A stretch of 64,000 bases of DNA, taken from NCBI GenBank assembly GCA_910585625.1, contig CAJUFQ010000003.1:67801-131800 (forward strand). The letters run 5' to 3'. Under the pieces are notes generated by a model, which ran no database searches, was not told the DNA's origin, and saw only the letters and a program-made list of their open reading frames with translations. The translations under genes and the position numbers were made by a program. Every line of letters starts with the position of its first letter. Positions within the stretch are counted from its first letter, which is position 1. Below, piece after piece: positions 16,440-25,155 of the stretch. Source of the stretch: an uncultured Lachnospiraceae bacterium. Its GTDB lineage: Bacteria > Bacillota > Clostridia > Lachnospirales > Lachnospiraceae.

Positions 16440-18179
16440 TTAATCCGCGAGCAGCGCAAGCCCGCTGATATCAGGGGAAGCCACGAGCGAGTAATTCGTA
16501 TAGTAGACGACGAAGCCAGGCTTGCTGCCGTTTGGCTTTTTCACGTTTTTACGCTCCAGGTAGTCGATTTCCACTTTGTCATTTTCACGTCCCTTGGAGT
16601 AATAAGCGGCAAGGCGTCCAGCCTCTTCAAATGCACGATCCGGCAGTTCTTCCCCATTCGTCTTTACAATGACATGCGATCCGGGAATGCCCTTCGCATG
16701 AAACCACCAGTCGCCGCCTGTGGCAAACTTGAACGTCAGCTCATCATTTTGAAAATTGTTTTTTCCAATATAAATATGGAAGCCATCCGAGGAGAGATAA
16801 TGGAACGGCTTGCTTTTTGTCTTGACCTTCTTGCCGGTGTTTCTTTTTTTGATGTAGCCGAATTGCGTCAGCTCCTCTTTGATTTGGGTAAGGTCATCTT
16901 CGGACACGGCTATATCCAAAGAGGTTGATACGGATTCTAAATGCCCGATTTCTTCCTGCGTCTCCTTGATCAGTTCCGTCAGGGCCTCATAGGTGCGTTT
17001 AAGTTTGTTGTAACGGTCAAAATATTTCCGGGCGTTTTCCTGGGGAGTCAGCTGCTCATCGAGAGGAATGGTAATTTCCTCATTCGTATAGTAATTGAGT
17101 GCCGTAAGGCTTTTGGCTCCCTCTTCCAGCCCATAGCCATACGTGTTAATCAGTTCGCCATATACTTTGTATTTTTCGCGTTTTTCCGTGTCTTTCAGCT
17201 GTTTCAGCTGCAAGTCATATTTTTTGCGGCTGCGTTCCAGTACCGTGCCTACTACTTTGCGCAGGTCCACAGATTTCTGGCGGATGCGCGTGTAGACATT
17301 TTTGTCCGCGTAGAATGTCTCCAGTACTTCGGAAATTCCGGGATAGGTGATGGCGTCCATTCCCCTATACTGTGTCAGCGGCACAGCGGAAAATTCAACC
17401 GGTTCCTTTCCGTTCTTGATGATATTGGGGGAAAACCTGCCTTCCCGGATATCATCCATGAGCCAGGAGAAATGGTGGCAGAGGTGCAGACGTTCCTCCG
17501 GGGAAAGGGCAGCTGCCGGACGTTCGCCATCCACGCTCGCGCGGTAGCAAAGTTCTGAGGCAACGGTAGGGCTGATGCCGGTATACGTAGTGTAAATGCT
17601 TTTCGCAAGGTTTTGCGGCTTTGCAAACACTTTCTCCATGAATTCTTCCTGTGTAGTCTCCAGCGGGTTATACTTTTCCTGTGTCTCGGGGATGAAATAC
17701 ATTCGCCCGGGCAGGACTTCACGGACAGAACTCACCTGGGCGGGGATATGTTTGATGCTGTCGATAATCTTTCCTTCCGCATCGCAGAAAATGATGTTGC
17801 TGTGTTTGCCCATAATCTCTATGATAAGCGTTTTACGGCACAAATCCCCAAGCTCGTTCAGATGCTCAATCTCCAGGTTGATGATGCGCTCCATGTGCGG
17901 CTGGGAAATCCCGGTAATTCGGCCGTTGGCAATGTGTTTGCGCAGGAGCATGCAGAAATTCGGCGCTGTCATAGGGCTTGGCTTGTTTTCCTTCGTGAGA
18001 TAGACAAGCGGGAGGGAAGCGCTGGCAGACAGCAGCAGGCGAACCTGTCCATGATTCCCTTTCAGCGTCAGCAGCAGCTCATCGTTTTCCGGCTGGGCAA
18101 TCTTGCTGATTCTGCCGTTTAATATATGTTCCTTCAATTCTTTTACTAGGTTTGCGATTACAATTCCGTCAAAAGCCAT
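16440..18179 (-). CDS. rqcH: Ribosome quality control factor RqcH (NFACT family)
   Basis: RqcH binds stalled 50S subunits with peptidyl-tRNA and recruits tRNA-Ala to add C-terminal alanine tails that mark the peptide for degradation. The 579-residue protein has the NFACT-N domain beginning MAFDGI, the EIM motif at 121-123, a central coiled coil (about 290-430) and the C-terminal NFACT-R domain with WWFHAKGIPGSHV. The tRNA-contact pair usually written D97-R98 reads E97-R98 here. It is often misnamed fibronectin-binding protein. It is divergent from yicC; ylmH, another RQC gene, is at 55268-56029. Confidence 0.95.
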   Translation of the reverse strand: MAFDGIVIANLVKELKEHILNGRISKIAQPENDELLLTLKGNHGQVRLLLSASASLPLVYLTKENKPSPMTAPNFCMLLRKHIANGRITGISQPHMERIINLEIEHLNELGDLCRKTLIIEIMGKHSNIIFCDAEGKIIDSIKHIPAQVSSVREVLPGRMYFIPETQEKYNPLETTQEEFMEKVFAKPQNLAKSIYTTYTGISPTVASELCYRASVDGERPAAALSPEERLHLCHHFSWLMDDIREGRFSPNIIKNGKEPVEFSAVPLTQYRGMDAITYPGISEVLETFYADKNVYTRIRQKSVDLRKVVGTVLERSRKKYDLQLKQLKDTEKREKYKVYGELINTYGYGLEEGAKSLTALNYYTNEEITIPLDEQLTPQENARKYFDRYNKLKRTYEALTELIKETQEEIGHLESVSTSLDIAVSEDDLTQIKEELTQFGYIKKRNTGKKVKTKSKPFHYLSSDGFHIYIGKNNFQNDELTFKFATGGDWWFHAKGIPGSHVIVKTNGEELPDRAFEEAGRLAAYYSKGRENDKVEIDYLERKNVKKPNGSKPGFVVYYTNYSLVASPDISGLALLAD

Positions 18180-18211
18180 AATAGATTCTCCTTTAGTGAA
18201 AGACTGTCATT

Positions 18212-18225
18212 TTAGTATATACTAA
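18212..18225. promoter_or_regulatory. 14-bp palindrome in the rqcH promoter region
   Basis: TTAGTATATACTAA is a perfect palindrome 33 bases before the rqcH start. It contains the only -10-like sequence for rqcH (TATACT), so it could be an operator or simply an AT-rich promoter core. Confidence 0.3.
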
Positions 18226-18347
18226 TTTTCCGAAATAGAAAACAGGAAATGTGATTTAAGTTATAAAGTATTCAACGGCGGCAAGATCTTTGGGCCAATC
18301 ATCTTTGCGTATGCGAAACAGAAAAGTGGGGAAACAAAAAAGAAAAT

Positions 18348-18376
18348 TTGACTATTTCTGGAAACTGTTTTATAAT
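18348..18376 (+). promoter_or_regulatory. Promoter of the yicC-gmk operon
   Basis: TTGACT at 18348-18353, a 17-base spacer and a perfect TATAAT at 18371-18376, 36 bases before the yicC start codon. It is preceded by an A-rich tract. Confidence 0.75.
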
Positions 18377-18412
18377 ATATTTATCTATGCACACGAAAGA
18401 GGTATGTAATCT

Positions 18413-19291
18413 ATGATAAAGAGCATGACAGGTTTTGGGCGTTGCGAGGTTGCCGATGGCTCACGTAGGATTGTGGTAGAAATAAAATCAGTAAACCACC
18501 GTTATCTGGATGTCGCCATCAAGATTCCGAAAAAGCTTACCCTTTTCGAAAATACAATTCGCAGCCTCCTGAAAGAATACGCACAGCGTGGAAAAGTAGA
18601 CGTCTTCATCACGTATGAGGATTGTGTGGAAAATCAGGTACAGTTAAGATACAACGAGGCGCTTGCCGGCGAATATGTGAAATATATGCAGCAGATGGCA
18701 GAACGTTTCGGGCTTACGCTTGACCTGACAGCGTCGTCTCTTGCCAGATATCCGGAAGTCCTCACGATGGAGGCGCAGGAACTTGATGAGAAAGAGTGGT
18801 GGCAGCTGTTGGAGCAGGCAATCCGCGGGGCGGCAGAAAAGTTCGTGGAGGCGCGGACACGCGAAGGCGGGCAGCTCTGCGAAGATTTGCTGGGCAAGCT
18901 GGATGTCATGACTGGGTATGTGGATCAGATTGAGGCACGTTCTCCTGAAATTGTGGCAGAATACCGCAGGAAACTGACTGCCAAAATACAGGAGCTTCTT
19001 GCTGACGCACAGGCAGAAGAAAGCAGGGTGCTGACGGAAGTCACTTTATTTGCTGAGAGGATTTGCACCGATGAAGAGACTGTCCGGCTAAAAACTCACA
19101 TCAGCAGCATGAGAGAAACCTTGAAAAAGGGCGAAAATATCGGGCGGAAGCTTGATTTTATCGCACAGGAGATGAACCGTGAGGCAAACACCATCCTTTC
19201 TAAGGCAAACGACATGGAAGTTGCGGAGATTGCCGTTAACCTGAAGACGGATGTTGAGAAGATACGGGAGCAGATACAGAATATTGAATAG
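18413..19291 (+). CDS. yicC: YicC-family endoribonuclease
   Basis: The 292-residue protein starts with the family signature MIKSMTGFGR, has the KSVNHRYLDV motif near 31-40 and ends with the conserved C-terminal helical region (FIAQEMNREANTILSKAND). YicC proteins are metal-dependent endoribonucleases; in E. coli the enzyme helps degrade a small RNA. AAAGAGG lies before the ATG. As in many Firmicutes it is followed by gmk and rpoZ; the small remA gene found between them in Bacillus is absent. Confidence 0.94.
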   Translation: MIKSMTGFGRCEVADGSRRIVVEIKSVNHRYLDVAIKIPKKLTLFENTIRSLLKEYAQRGKVDVFITYEDCVENQVQLRYNEALAGEYVKYMQQMAERFGLTLDLTASSLARYPEVLTMEAQELDEKEWWQLLEQAIRGAAEKFVEARTREGGQLCEDLLGKLDVMTGYVDQIEARSPEIVAEYRRKLTAKIQELLADAQAEESRVLTEVTLFAERICTDEETVRLKTHISSMRETLKKGENIGRKLDFIAQEMNREANTILSKANDMEVAEIAVNLKTDVEKIREQIQNIE

Positions 19292-19341
19292 GGCTTACAT
19301 GGTATTTTGAGGACAGGGAAAACAGCAGAAGGAGCATACAG

Positions 19342-19977
19342 ATGGAGAAAAAGGGAATTTTGGTGGTAGTTTCCGGCTTTTCAGGAGCTGGGAAAGGGAC
19401 GGTCATGAAGCAGCTTTTAGATGGATACCCGAACCGGTACGCACTGAGCATTTCTGCAACTACGCGCGCCCCTCGGACTGGGGAGAGCAATGGCAAAGAA
19501 TATTTCTTCGTGTCCGAAGAGGAATTTGAAGAGATGATCCGTGAGGGTGCGTTGGTTGAATACGCCCGGTATGTGGAAAATTACTATGGGACACCCAAGG
19601 AATATGTGTTACAACAGCTAAACCAGGGCAAGGACGTCATTCTGGAAATCGAAATACAAGGCGCCCTGAAAGTGAAGGCCGCTTACCCGGATACCTTGCT
19701 GCTGTTTTTATCCCCGCCCAGCGCCACGGAGCTGAAAAGCCGCCTGGTGAACCGTGGGACGGAGGCTGCGTCCGTTATTGAGTCCAGGCTGAACCGTGCC
19801 TGGCAGGAAGCCCAGGGCGTGGAACAATATGATTATTTCATAATCAATGACGATCTTGCGGAATGTGTGCGGGAAGTACATTCCATCATACAGAATGAAC
19901 ATGCCCGTGTGGCAAGGAACCATGAGGTAATTGAAAAGATTAGGGCAGAGTTAAAAGGCTTTGCGAAAGGAGAATGA
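19342..19977 (+). CDS. gmk: Guanylate kinase
   Basis: Guanylate kinase phosphorylates GMP to GDP in the cytoplasm. The 211-residue protein has the P-loop GFSGAGKGT at 12-20, the GMP-binding SATTRAPRTGE motif near 37-47 and the YGTPKEYV segment. AAGGAG precedes the ATG. The stop lies five bases before the rpoZ start, and the rpoZ ribosome site is inside the end of gmk, so the two are coupled. Confidence 0.97.
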   Translation: MEKKGILVVVSGFSGAGKGTVMKQLLDGYPNRYALSISATTRAPRTGESNGKEYFFVSEEEFEEMIREGALVEYARYVENYYGTPKEYVLQQLNQGKDVILEIEIQGALKVKAAYPDTLLLFLSPPSATELKSRLVNRGTEAASVIESRLNRAWQEAQGVEQYDYFIINDDLAECVREVHSIIQNEHARVARNHEVIEKIRAELKGFAKGE

Positions 19978-19982
19978 TTATT

Positions 19983-20243
19983 ATGATGCTACATCCTTCT
20001 TACACGGATTTAATGAAAGTGGTTAACAGCGGAGTGGAAACTGGCGACGAGCCGGTAGTGAACAGCCGATATTCCATCGTACTTGCAACTTCAAAGCGGG
20101 CAAGGCAGATCATCAGCGGGGACGATCCTATGATAGACAGCCCTTCGAACACAAAGCCGCTGTCCATTGCGGTAGAGGAAGTTTATAATAGTAAAGTGAC
20201 AATCGTAGGCGATGATGATTCTGAGGAAGATGAGGAAGCGTGA
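19983..20243 (+). CDS. rpoZ: RNA polymerase omega subunit
   Basis: The omega subunit helps assemble RNA polymerase around beta-prime. The 86-residue protein starts MMLHPSYTDLM and shows the SRYSIVLATSKRARQI segment conserved in omega, then an acidic tail. The start at 19983 is chosen because AAAGGAG (19966-19972) lies ten bases ahead; the in-frame ATG at 19974 would be only one base from it. It overlaps the rimO start by four bases (GTGA). Confidence 0.95.
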   Translation: MMLHPSYTDLMKVVNSGVETGDEPVVNSRYSIVLATSKRARQIISGDDPMIDSPSNTKPLSIAVEEVYNSKVTIVGDDDSEEDEEA

Positions 20244-21565
20244 ATATTTTAGTTATTTCCCTTGGATGTGACAAAAACCTGGTAGACACAGAATTCATGA
20301 TAGGTTCTCTAAAGGCCCAGGGACATACGTTTACCAATGAAGAAGAAAAGGCAGATGCTATTATTATTAATAGCTGCTGCTTTATTAATGATGCCAAGGA
20401 AGAGAGCATCCATACCATCCTGGAAATGGCAAAGTATAAGTCTGGAGGCAGCTGTCTGGCATTGGTTGTCACAGGATGCCTCGCAGAACGCTACCGGGAT
20501 GAAATTATGGCGGAAATCCCCGAAGTAGATGCCGTACTCGGGACGAATTCTTATGAGGAGGTTGCAGCTGCCCTGGATGAGGTGCAGAAGGGAAGCCGTT
20601 ATACATGCTACCATTCTTTGGAAGGGCTTCCGGCGCATAAGGGCAAACGTTCCCTGACGACAGGCGGGCATTATGCGCATCTGAAAATTGCAGAAGGCTG
20701 CGACAAACACTGCAGTTACTGTATTATCCCCAAGATACGCGGCGCTTACCGCAGCGTCCCCATAGAGGAACTCACGGCACAGGCGCGGGAACTTGCGGAA
20801 CAGGGAGTCAGGGAGCTGATTCTGGTGGCGCAGGAGACGACATTATATGGGATAGACCTATATGGGGAAAAATCCTTGCATGTCCTGCTTGACCGCCTCA
20901 ATGAGATATCTGGCCTTCGATGGATCCGTATCATGTATTGCTACCCGGAAGAAATCTATGACGGCCTGGTCGCGTCTATCAAGCGGAATGAGAAAGTGTG
21001 CCATTATCTCGACATGCCGATCCAGCATATCAACGACACGCTGCTAAAGAGGATGGGGCGGCAGACGACAAAGGCTGAACTGGAAGAGAAAATTGCTTTC
21101 CTCAAGAAGGAAATTCCCGATATCACGCTGCGCACCACGTTGATTGCCGGCTTTCCGGGCGAGACGCAGGATATGCATGAGGAACTGATGTATTTCCTGA
21201 ATGAGGCGGAATTTGACCGTCTGGGCGTATTTACTTATTCCCCGGAGGAAGGGACGCCGGCGGCTGGATTTCCCTGCCAAATCACGGAGGAGCAGAAGGA
21301 ACTATGGCGTGATGAAATCATGGAGCTGCAAGAAGAAATCATTTATGACAGAAATGAGGAGATGAAGGGGCGGGAGTTGTGGGTGATGATTGAGGGCGGC
21401 GTGGATGGGGAACATGCCTATGTGGGCAGGACTTACCGGGACGCACCGGAAATTGACGGCTATATTTTCATCGACACGGACGAGGTGCTGATGACTGGTG
21501 ATTTTGTGAAGGTACGCATCACCGGAGCATATGAATATGATTTGATAGGAGAGATGATGCCATGA
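20240..21565 (+). CDS. rimO: Ribosomal protein uS12 methylthiotransferase RimO
   Basis: RimO adds a methylthio group to an aspartate of ribosomal protein S12 using radical SAM chemistry and two iron-sulfur clusters. The 441-residue protein has the N-terminal cluster cysteines C10, C46 and C80, the radical SAM cysteines C154, C158 and C161 (CDKHCSYC) and a C-terminal TRAM domain. The start is a GTG overlapping the rpoZ stop, and the end overlaps pgsA by ATGA, so rpoZ-rimO-pgsA are tightly coupled. Confidence 0.96.
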   Translation: MNILVISLGCDKNLVDTEFMIGSLKAQGHTFTNEEEKADAIIINSCCFINDAKEESIHTILEMAKYKSGGSCLALVVTGCLAERYRDEIMAEIPEVDAVLGTNSYEEVAAALDEVQKGSRYTCYHSLEGLPAHKGKRSLTTGGHYAHLKIAEGCDKHCSYCIIPKIRGAYRSVPIEELTAQARELAEQGVRELILVAQETTLYGIDLYGEKSLHVLLDRLNEISGLRWIRIMYCYPEEIYDGLVASIKRNEKVCHYLDMPIQHINDTLLKRMGRQTTKAELEEKIAFLKKEIPDITLRTTLIAGFPGETQDMHEELMYFLNEAEFDRLGVFTYSPEEGTPAAGFPCQITEEQKELWRDEIMELQEEIIYDRNEEMKGRELWVMIEGGVDGEHAYVGRTYRDAPEIDGYIFIDTDEVLMTGDFVKVRITGAYEYDLIGEMMP

Positions 21566-22104
21566 ATTTACCGAATAAACTGACGATACTGCGCGTAATC
21601 CTGATTGTGCCCTTTGTAGTCTGCATGCTGATTCCGAACCTGGGAAGCGCAGGCATGTATGCCGCCGTGGCGATTTTTATCGTGGCCAGCCTCACGGATC
21701 TCTTAGATGGAAAAATTGCAAGAAAGTATAACCTTGTCACCAATTTTGGAAAATTTATGGATCCGCTTGCTGATAAACTGTTGGTGGCGTCTGCTTTAAT
21801 CTGCTTAACCGCAAACGGCAGCCTGCCGGCATGGATTTCCATAATCATCATCAGCCGTGAATTCATTATCAGCGGATTCCGCCTGGTTGCGTCTGACAAT
21901 GGGATTGTGATTGCCGCGAGTTACTGGGGTAAATTTAAGACGACATTTCAGATGGTAATGATTGTCATGCTGATTTTGAATTTCGAGAATGATATTTACC
22001 AGTTCTGCGCTCTTGCAGTCACCTACATCGCGCTGATTCTGACTCTTATTTCCCTGATTGATTACCTGATTAAGAATAAAGGCGTTCTCAAAGAGCAAAA
22101 ATAA
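21562..22104 (+). CDS. pgsA: CDP-diacylglycerol-glycerol-3-phosphate 3-phosphatidyltransferase
   Basis: PgsA makes phosphatidylglycerophosphate, the committed step to phosphatidylglycerol, in the cytoplasmic membrane. The 180-residue protein has the full CDP-alcohol phosphotransferase motif from D46 to D71 (D46, D49, G50, A53, R54, G63, D67, D71) and about five membrane helices. It starts at the ATGA overlap with rimO. Confidence 0.96.
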   Translation: MNLPNKLTILRVILIVPFVVCMLIPNLGSAGMYAAVAIFIVASLTDLLDGKIARKYNLVTNFGKFMDPLADKLLVASALICLTANGSLPAWISIIIISREFIISGFRLVASDNGIVIAASYWGKFKTTFQMVMIVMLILNFENDIYQFCALAVTYIALILTLISLIDYLIKNKGVLKEQK

Positions 22105-22149
22105 AGTTGGCTTTAGTATTTCAAAAGATTGGAAAAGGACGTTGATATT

Positions 22150-23412
22150 ATGACAGCAGAATTGATTTGTGTGGGGACGGAGCTGCTTCTTGGCAATATT
22201 TTGAACACCAATGCAGCTTTTATCTCCGAAAAATGTGCGATGCTGGGGCTTTCTATGTACTATCAGAGCGTAGTCGGTGATAATCAGGGGCGGTTAGAGG
22301 AGTTGTTAAATACGGCTAGGCATCGTTCCGATGTGATTATCTTATGCGGGGGCCTTGGCCCCACCCAGGACGATCTTACCAAAGAGACTGCGGCCAAGGT
22401 TATGGGAAAGCCGCTCACGGAAGATGCCCAGGCACATAAGGACATCGAGGAATTCATGGCAAGGCGCGGCCGTTCCATCACGGAAAATAACTGGAAGCAG
22501 GCCATGGTACCGGAAGGCTGCAAAGTGTTATATAATCCCAATGGTACGGCACCGGGCATTATCATGGAGGAGGGCGGGACATGTGTCATACTCCTGCCGG
22601 GGCCTCCGAATGAGCTGGTTCCTATGTTTGAAGAACAGGTATGCCCATATCTGCAGGACAGGCAGCCGGACATTATCTGCTCTAAGATGGTCAAGCTATG
22701 CGGTATTGGCGAAAGCTCGGCAGAGACTAAAATCATTGATTTGATTGAACAGCAGACGAACCCGACTGTGGCTCCATATGCAAAAACCGGGGAGGTGCAT
22801 CTTAGGATTACGGCAAAAGCAGAAAGCGAGGAGGAAGCCTACCGGATGATTGTGCCGGTAGAGGAGGAACTTCAGAAACGTTTTGGCAGCCTGATTTACA
22901 CGGACGACCCCCAGGTAACGCTTGAGATGGCAGTGCATGAGCTGCTGAAAAAACACAATCTTACAGTCACGACTGCCGAGTCCTGCACCGGAGGGCTGGT
23001 TGCGGGGCGGCTTATCAATGTCCCCGGCATTTCAGCGTATCTGCGGGAAGGATATATTACCTATTCCAATGAGGCAAAGGAAAAGCTTCTGGGCGTTCTG
23101 CCGGAGACTTTGCGTCTGCATGGCGCGGTAAGTCCTCAGACAGCCGAGGAAATGGCAGCAGGCGGCGCGAAAGCAGCAGGCGCAGATTTGTGCATAGCTG
23201 TTACGGGCATTGCCGGGCCTGACGGCGGCACAGAAGAAAAGCCGGTAGGGCTTGTATATATGAGCTGTTACTGTCGTGGGAAATTGTACACAGAGAAAAA
23301 CCAGTATACCGGGAGCCGCAGCAAAATCCGGGAATATTCCGTGGCAAGTGCGCTGACGCTTCTTCGGAAGGCAATACTGAGTACGTTTGGAGAGGTGGAT
23401 GTATGCGGATAA
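22150..23412 (+). CDS. cinA: CinA family protein, nicotinamide-nucleotide amidohydrolase
   Basis: The 420-residue protein joins an N-terminal MoCF-like domain (starts MTAELICVGTELLLGNI, with CGGLGPTQDD) to a C-terminal PncC-type amidohydrolase domain with the active-site motif TAESCTGG and TGIAGPDGG. The family recycles NMN in the pyridine nucleotide cycle, and the N-terminal half can hydrolyse ADP-ribose. The name comes from competence induction in streptococci. The ATG at 22150 follows a GGAAAAGGAC region; a start 21 bases earlier is possible. It overlaps rsmD by ten bases. Confidence 0.95.
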   Translation: MTAELICVGTELLLGNILNTNAAFISEKCAMLGLSMYYQSVVGDNQGRLEELLNTARHRSDVIILCGGLGPTQDDLTKETAAKVMGKPLTEDAQAHKDIEEFMARRGRSITENNWKQAMVPEGCKVLYNPNGTAPGIIMEEGGTCVILLPGPPNELVPMFEEQVCPYLQDRQPDIICSKMVKLCGIGESSAETKIIDLIEQQTNPTVAPYAKTGEVHLRITAKAESEEEAYRMIVPVEEELQKRFGSLIYTDDPQVTLEMAVHELLKKHNLTVTTAESCTGGLVAGRLINVPGISAYLREGYITYSNEAKEKLLGVLPETLRLHGAVSPQTAEEMAAGGAKAAGADLCIAVTGIAGPDGGTEEKPVGLVYMSCYCRGKLYTEKNQYTGSRSKIREYSVASALTLLRKAILSTFGEVDVCG

Positions 23413-23957
23413 TAGCAGGAAAGGCAAGAAGGCTGCAGCTTAAGACCATTCCGGGGTTAGACACAAGGCCGACCACGGACAGGGTGAAAGAGACGCTTTT
23501 CAATATGCTGAATCCATACCTTGCCGGCTGCCACTTTCTTGATTTGTTCGCTGGAAGCGGCCAGATAGGGTTGGAGGCTGCAAGCCGGGGCGCCGAGAAA
23601 GTAGTGTTTGTGGAAAACAGCAGGAACGCTGCTGCCTGCATAGAGGAGAATATCAGGTTCACGAAATTGGAGGATTGCTGCACCCTGCTTGTCAGGGATG
23701 CGGCAACCGCCGTCCAAAGGATGCAGGGGCAGGAAGTGTTCGACGTCGTGTTCATGGATCCTCCTTACGGCAAAGGGCAGGAATCAGATATATTGCAGGC
23801 ATTAGGGGCGTCCGGCATCATCCATGAGCATACCATTGTTGTCGTGGAATGCTCTTTGGGTATGGACTTGTCTTACGCCACAGAATTTGGATTTCAAATT
23901 ACAAAAGAGAAAACATATAAAACCAACCAACATATTTTTTTACGGTTTACCGGGTAA
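23403..23957 (+). CDS. rsmD: 16S rRNA (guanine966-N2)-methyltransferase RsmD
   Basis: RsmD methylates G966 of 16S rRNA. The 184-residue protein starts MRIIAGKARR, has the SAM-binding segment LDLFAGSGQIGLEAASRGA and the catalytic MDPPYGKG motif. GGAGAGG lies before the ATG. The rsmD-coaD pair followed by ylbJ is the Bacillus ylbH-ylbI-ylbJ order, although here a coiled-coil gene intervenes and ylbJ is on the other strand. Confidence 0.95.
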   Translation: MRIIAGKARRLQLKTIPGLDTRPTTDRVKETLFNMLNPYLAGCHFLDLFAGSGQIGLEAASRGAEKVVFVENSRNAAACIEENIRFTKLEDCCTLLVRDAATAVQRMQGQEVFDVVFMDPPYGKGQESDILQALGASGIIHEHTIVVVECSLGMDLSYATEFGFQITKEKTYKTNQHIFLRFTG

Positions 23958-23976
23958 GCCGGGATGAGGGAAACAT

Positions 23977-24456
23977 ATGAAGAGAGCAATTTATCCGGGA
24001 AGTTTTGATCCGGTAACCTTTGGACATATTGATATGATTGAGCGTTCAGCAAAGATTGTTGATGAACTGGTGGTTGCTGTTTTGAATAATAGTGCAAAAA
24101 ATCCATTGTTTTCTGTGGAAGAACGTGTTAGTATGTTAAAAGATATAACCAGTCATGTACCCAATGTGAAGATTCAGTTCTTCGATGGGCTTCTGATTGA
24201 TTATGCAAAGAAAATCGGGGCTACAATTATAATAAGGGGACTTCGCGCAGTGACGGATTTCGAATATGAGCTGCAAATTGCCCAGACTAACCGGATTGTC
24301 AGCTCAGAGATAGATACGGTATTTTTGACTACCAGTCTGGAATATGCTTATTTGAGTTCCACTATCGTCAAGGAGGTTGCTTCTTATGGAGGAGACATTT
24401 CCCATTTCGTGCCGGAACAGTTGATACCGCAGATTTATGAAAAATATAAAGTTTAA
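23977..24456 (+). CDS. coaD: Phosphopantetheine adenylyltransferase
   Basis: CoaD transfers AMP to 4'-phosphopantetheine, the fourth step of coenzyme A synthesis. The 159-residue protein has the nucleotidyltransferase motif GSFDPVTFGH at 8-17 and the IIRGLRAVTDFEYE region that binds the pantetheine and adenylate. GAGGG lies before the ATG, 20 bases after rsmD. Confidence 0.97.
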   Translation: MKRAIYPGSFDPVTFGHIDMIERSAKIVDELVVAVLNNSAKNPLFSVEERVSMLKDITSHVPNVKIQFFDGLLIDYAKKIGATIIIRGLRAVTDFEYELQIAQTNRIVSSEIDTVFLTTSLEYAYLSSTIVKEVASYGGDISHFVPEQLIPQIYEKYKV

Positions 24457-24468
24457 GGAGCATTGTGT

Positions 24469-25098
24469 ATGAGCAGCAAAATCGAACAGGCGATTGACGA
24501 GATTGAAGACTTCATTGAAAACTGTAAGTTCAAATCATTCTCCAATACACAGATTATTGTAGACAAGGAGGAGCTGGACAACTTATTGGCAGAGCTTAGG
24601 CATCGGACGCCGGACGAAATCAAACGCTACCAGAAGATGATCAGCAATAAAGAGGCAATCCTTGCGGATGCCAAGGCCAAGGCGGAAGCCATCATTGCCA
24701 AGGCCGAGGTACATACCACGGAGCTTATCAGCGAGCATCAGATTATGCAGCAAGCATATGCGCAGGCAAATGAAGTGGTATTGATTGCCACGAACCAGGC
24801 ACAGGAAATTCTGGACAACGCAACGATTGACGCCAATAATATCCGCCTGGGGGCTATTCAGTATACAGATGAAATGCTAAACAGTTTAGAGGAAATCATT
24901 GTCACGGCAATGGAGACGACAAGCGCTAGGACTGACAGTCTCTTAGGCTCCCTGCAGGCATGTTTCGACAAGGTAAATGCGAACCGGAGGGAGCTTGCGC
25001 CGGCAGAAATGGACGCCGTGCAGAGCCAGGAAGCCCAAGGAGATTCGGCAGGCGGCAGGGAAACGCCTTCTGCCATTCAGCTGACGGACATCAATTAA
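24469..25098 (+). CDS. Coiled-coil protein (V-type ATPase subunit H-like/DivIVA-like), function unknown
   Basis: The 209-residue soluble protein is almost wholly helical. Residues 55-140 form an alanine- and glutamate-rich coiled coil (ADAKAKAEAIIAKAEVHT, then QAQEILDNATIDANNI) like those in DivIVA and in V-type ATPase subunit H, the name such proteins often receive. No catalytic motif is visible. The ATG at 24469 is set by AAGGAG at 24455-24460. It follows coaD by 12 bases, so it probably belongs to the same transcript. A scaffold or envelope-site role is only a guess. Confidence 0.75.
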   Translation: MSSKIEQAIDEIEDFIENCKFKSFSNTQIIVDKEELDNLLAELRHRTPDEIKRYQKMISNKEAILADAKAKAEAIIAKAEVHTTELISEHQIMQQAYAQANEVVLIATNQAQEILDNATIDANNIRLGAIQYTDEMLNSLEEIIVTAMETTSARTDSLLGSLQACFDKVNANRRELAPAEMDAVQSQEAQGDSAGGRETPSAIQLTDIN

Positions 25099-25155
25099 GC
25101 GTGGGATTGATTCCATAAATCAGGAGTTTTGGAAAATCCGTTCCTGTTGCCAGGG

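Noticed and set aside
16941..17558. A 205-codon plus-strand frame inside rqcH
   Set aside because: It lies wholly antisense to a well-supported RqcH and is phenylalanine-rich, the usual complement of a lysine- and glutamate-rich coiled-coil gene.
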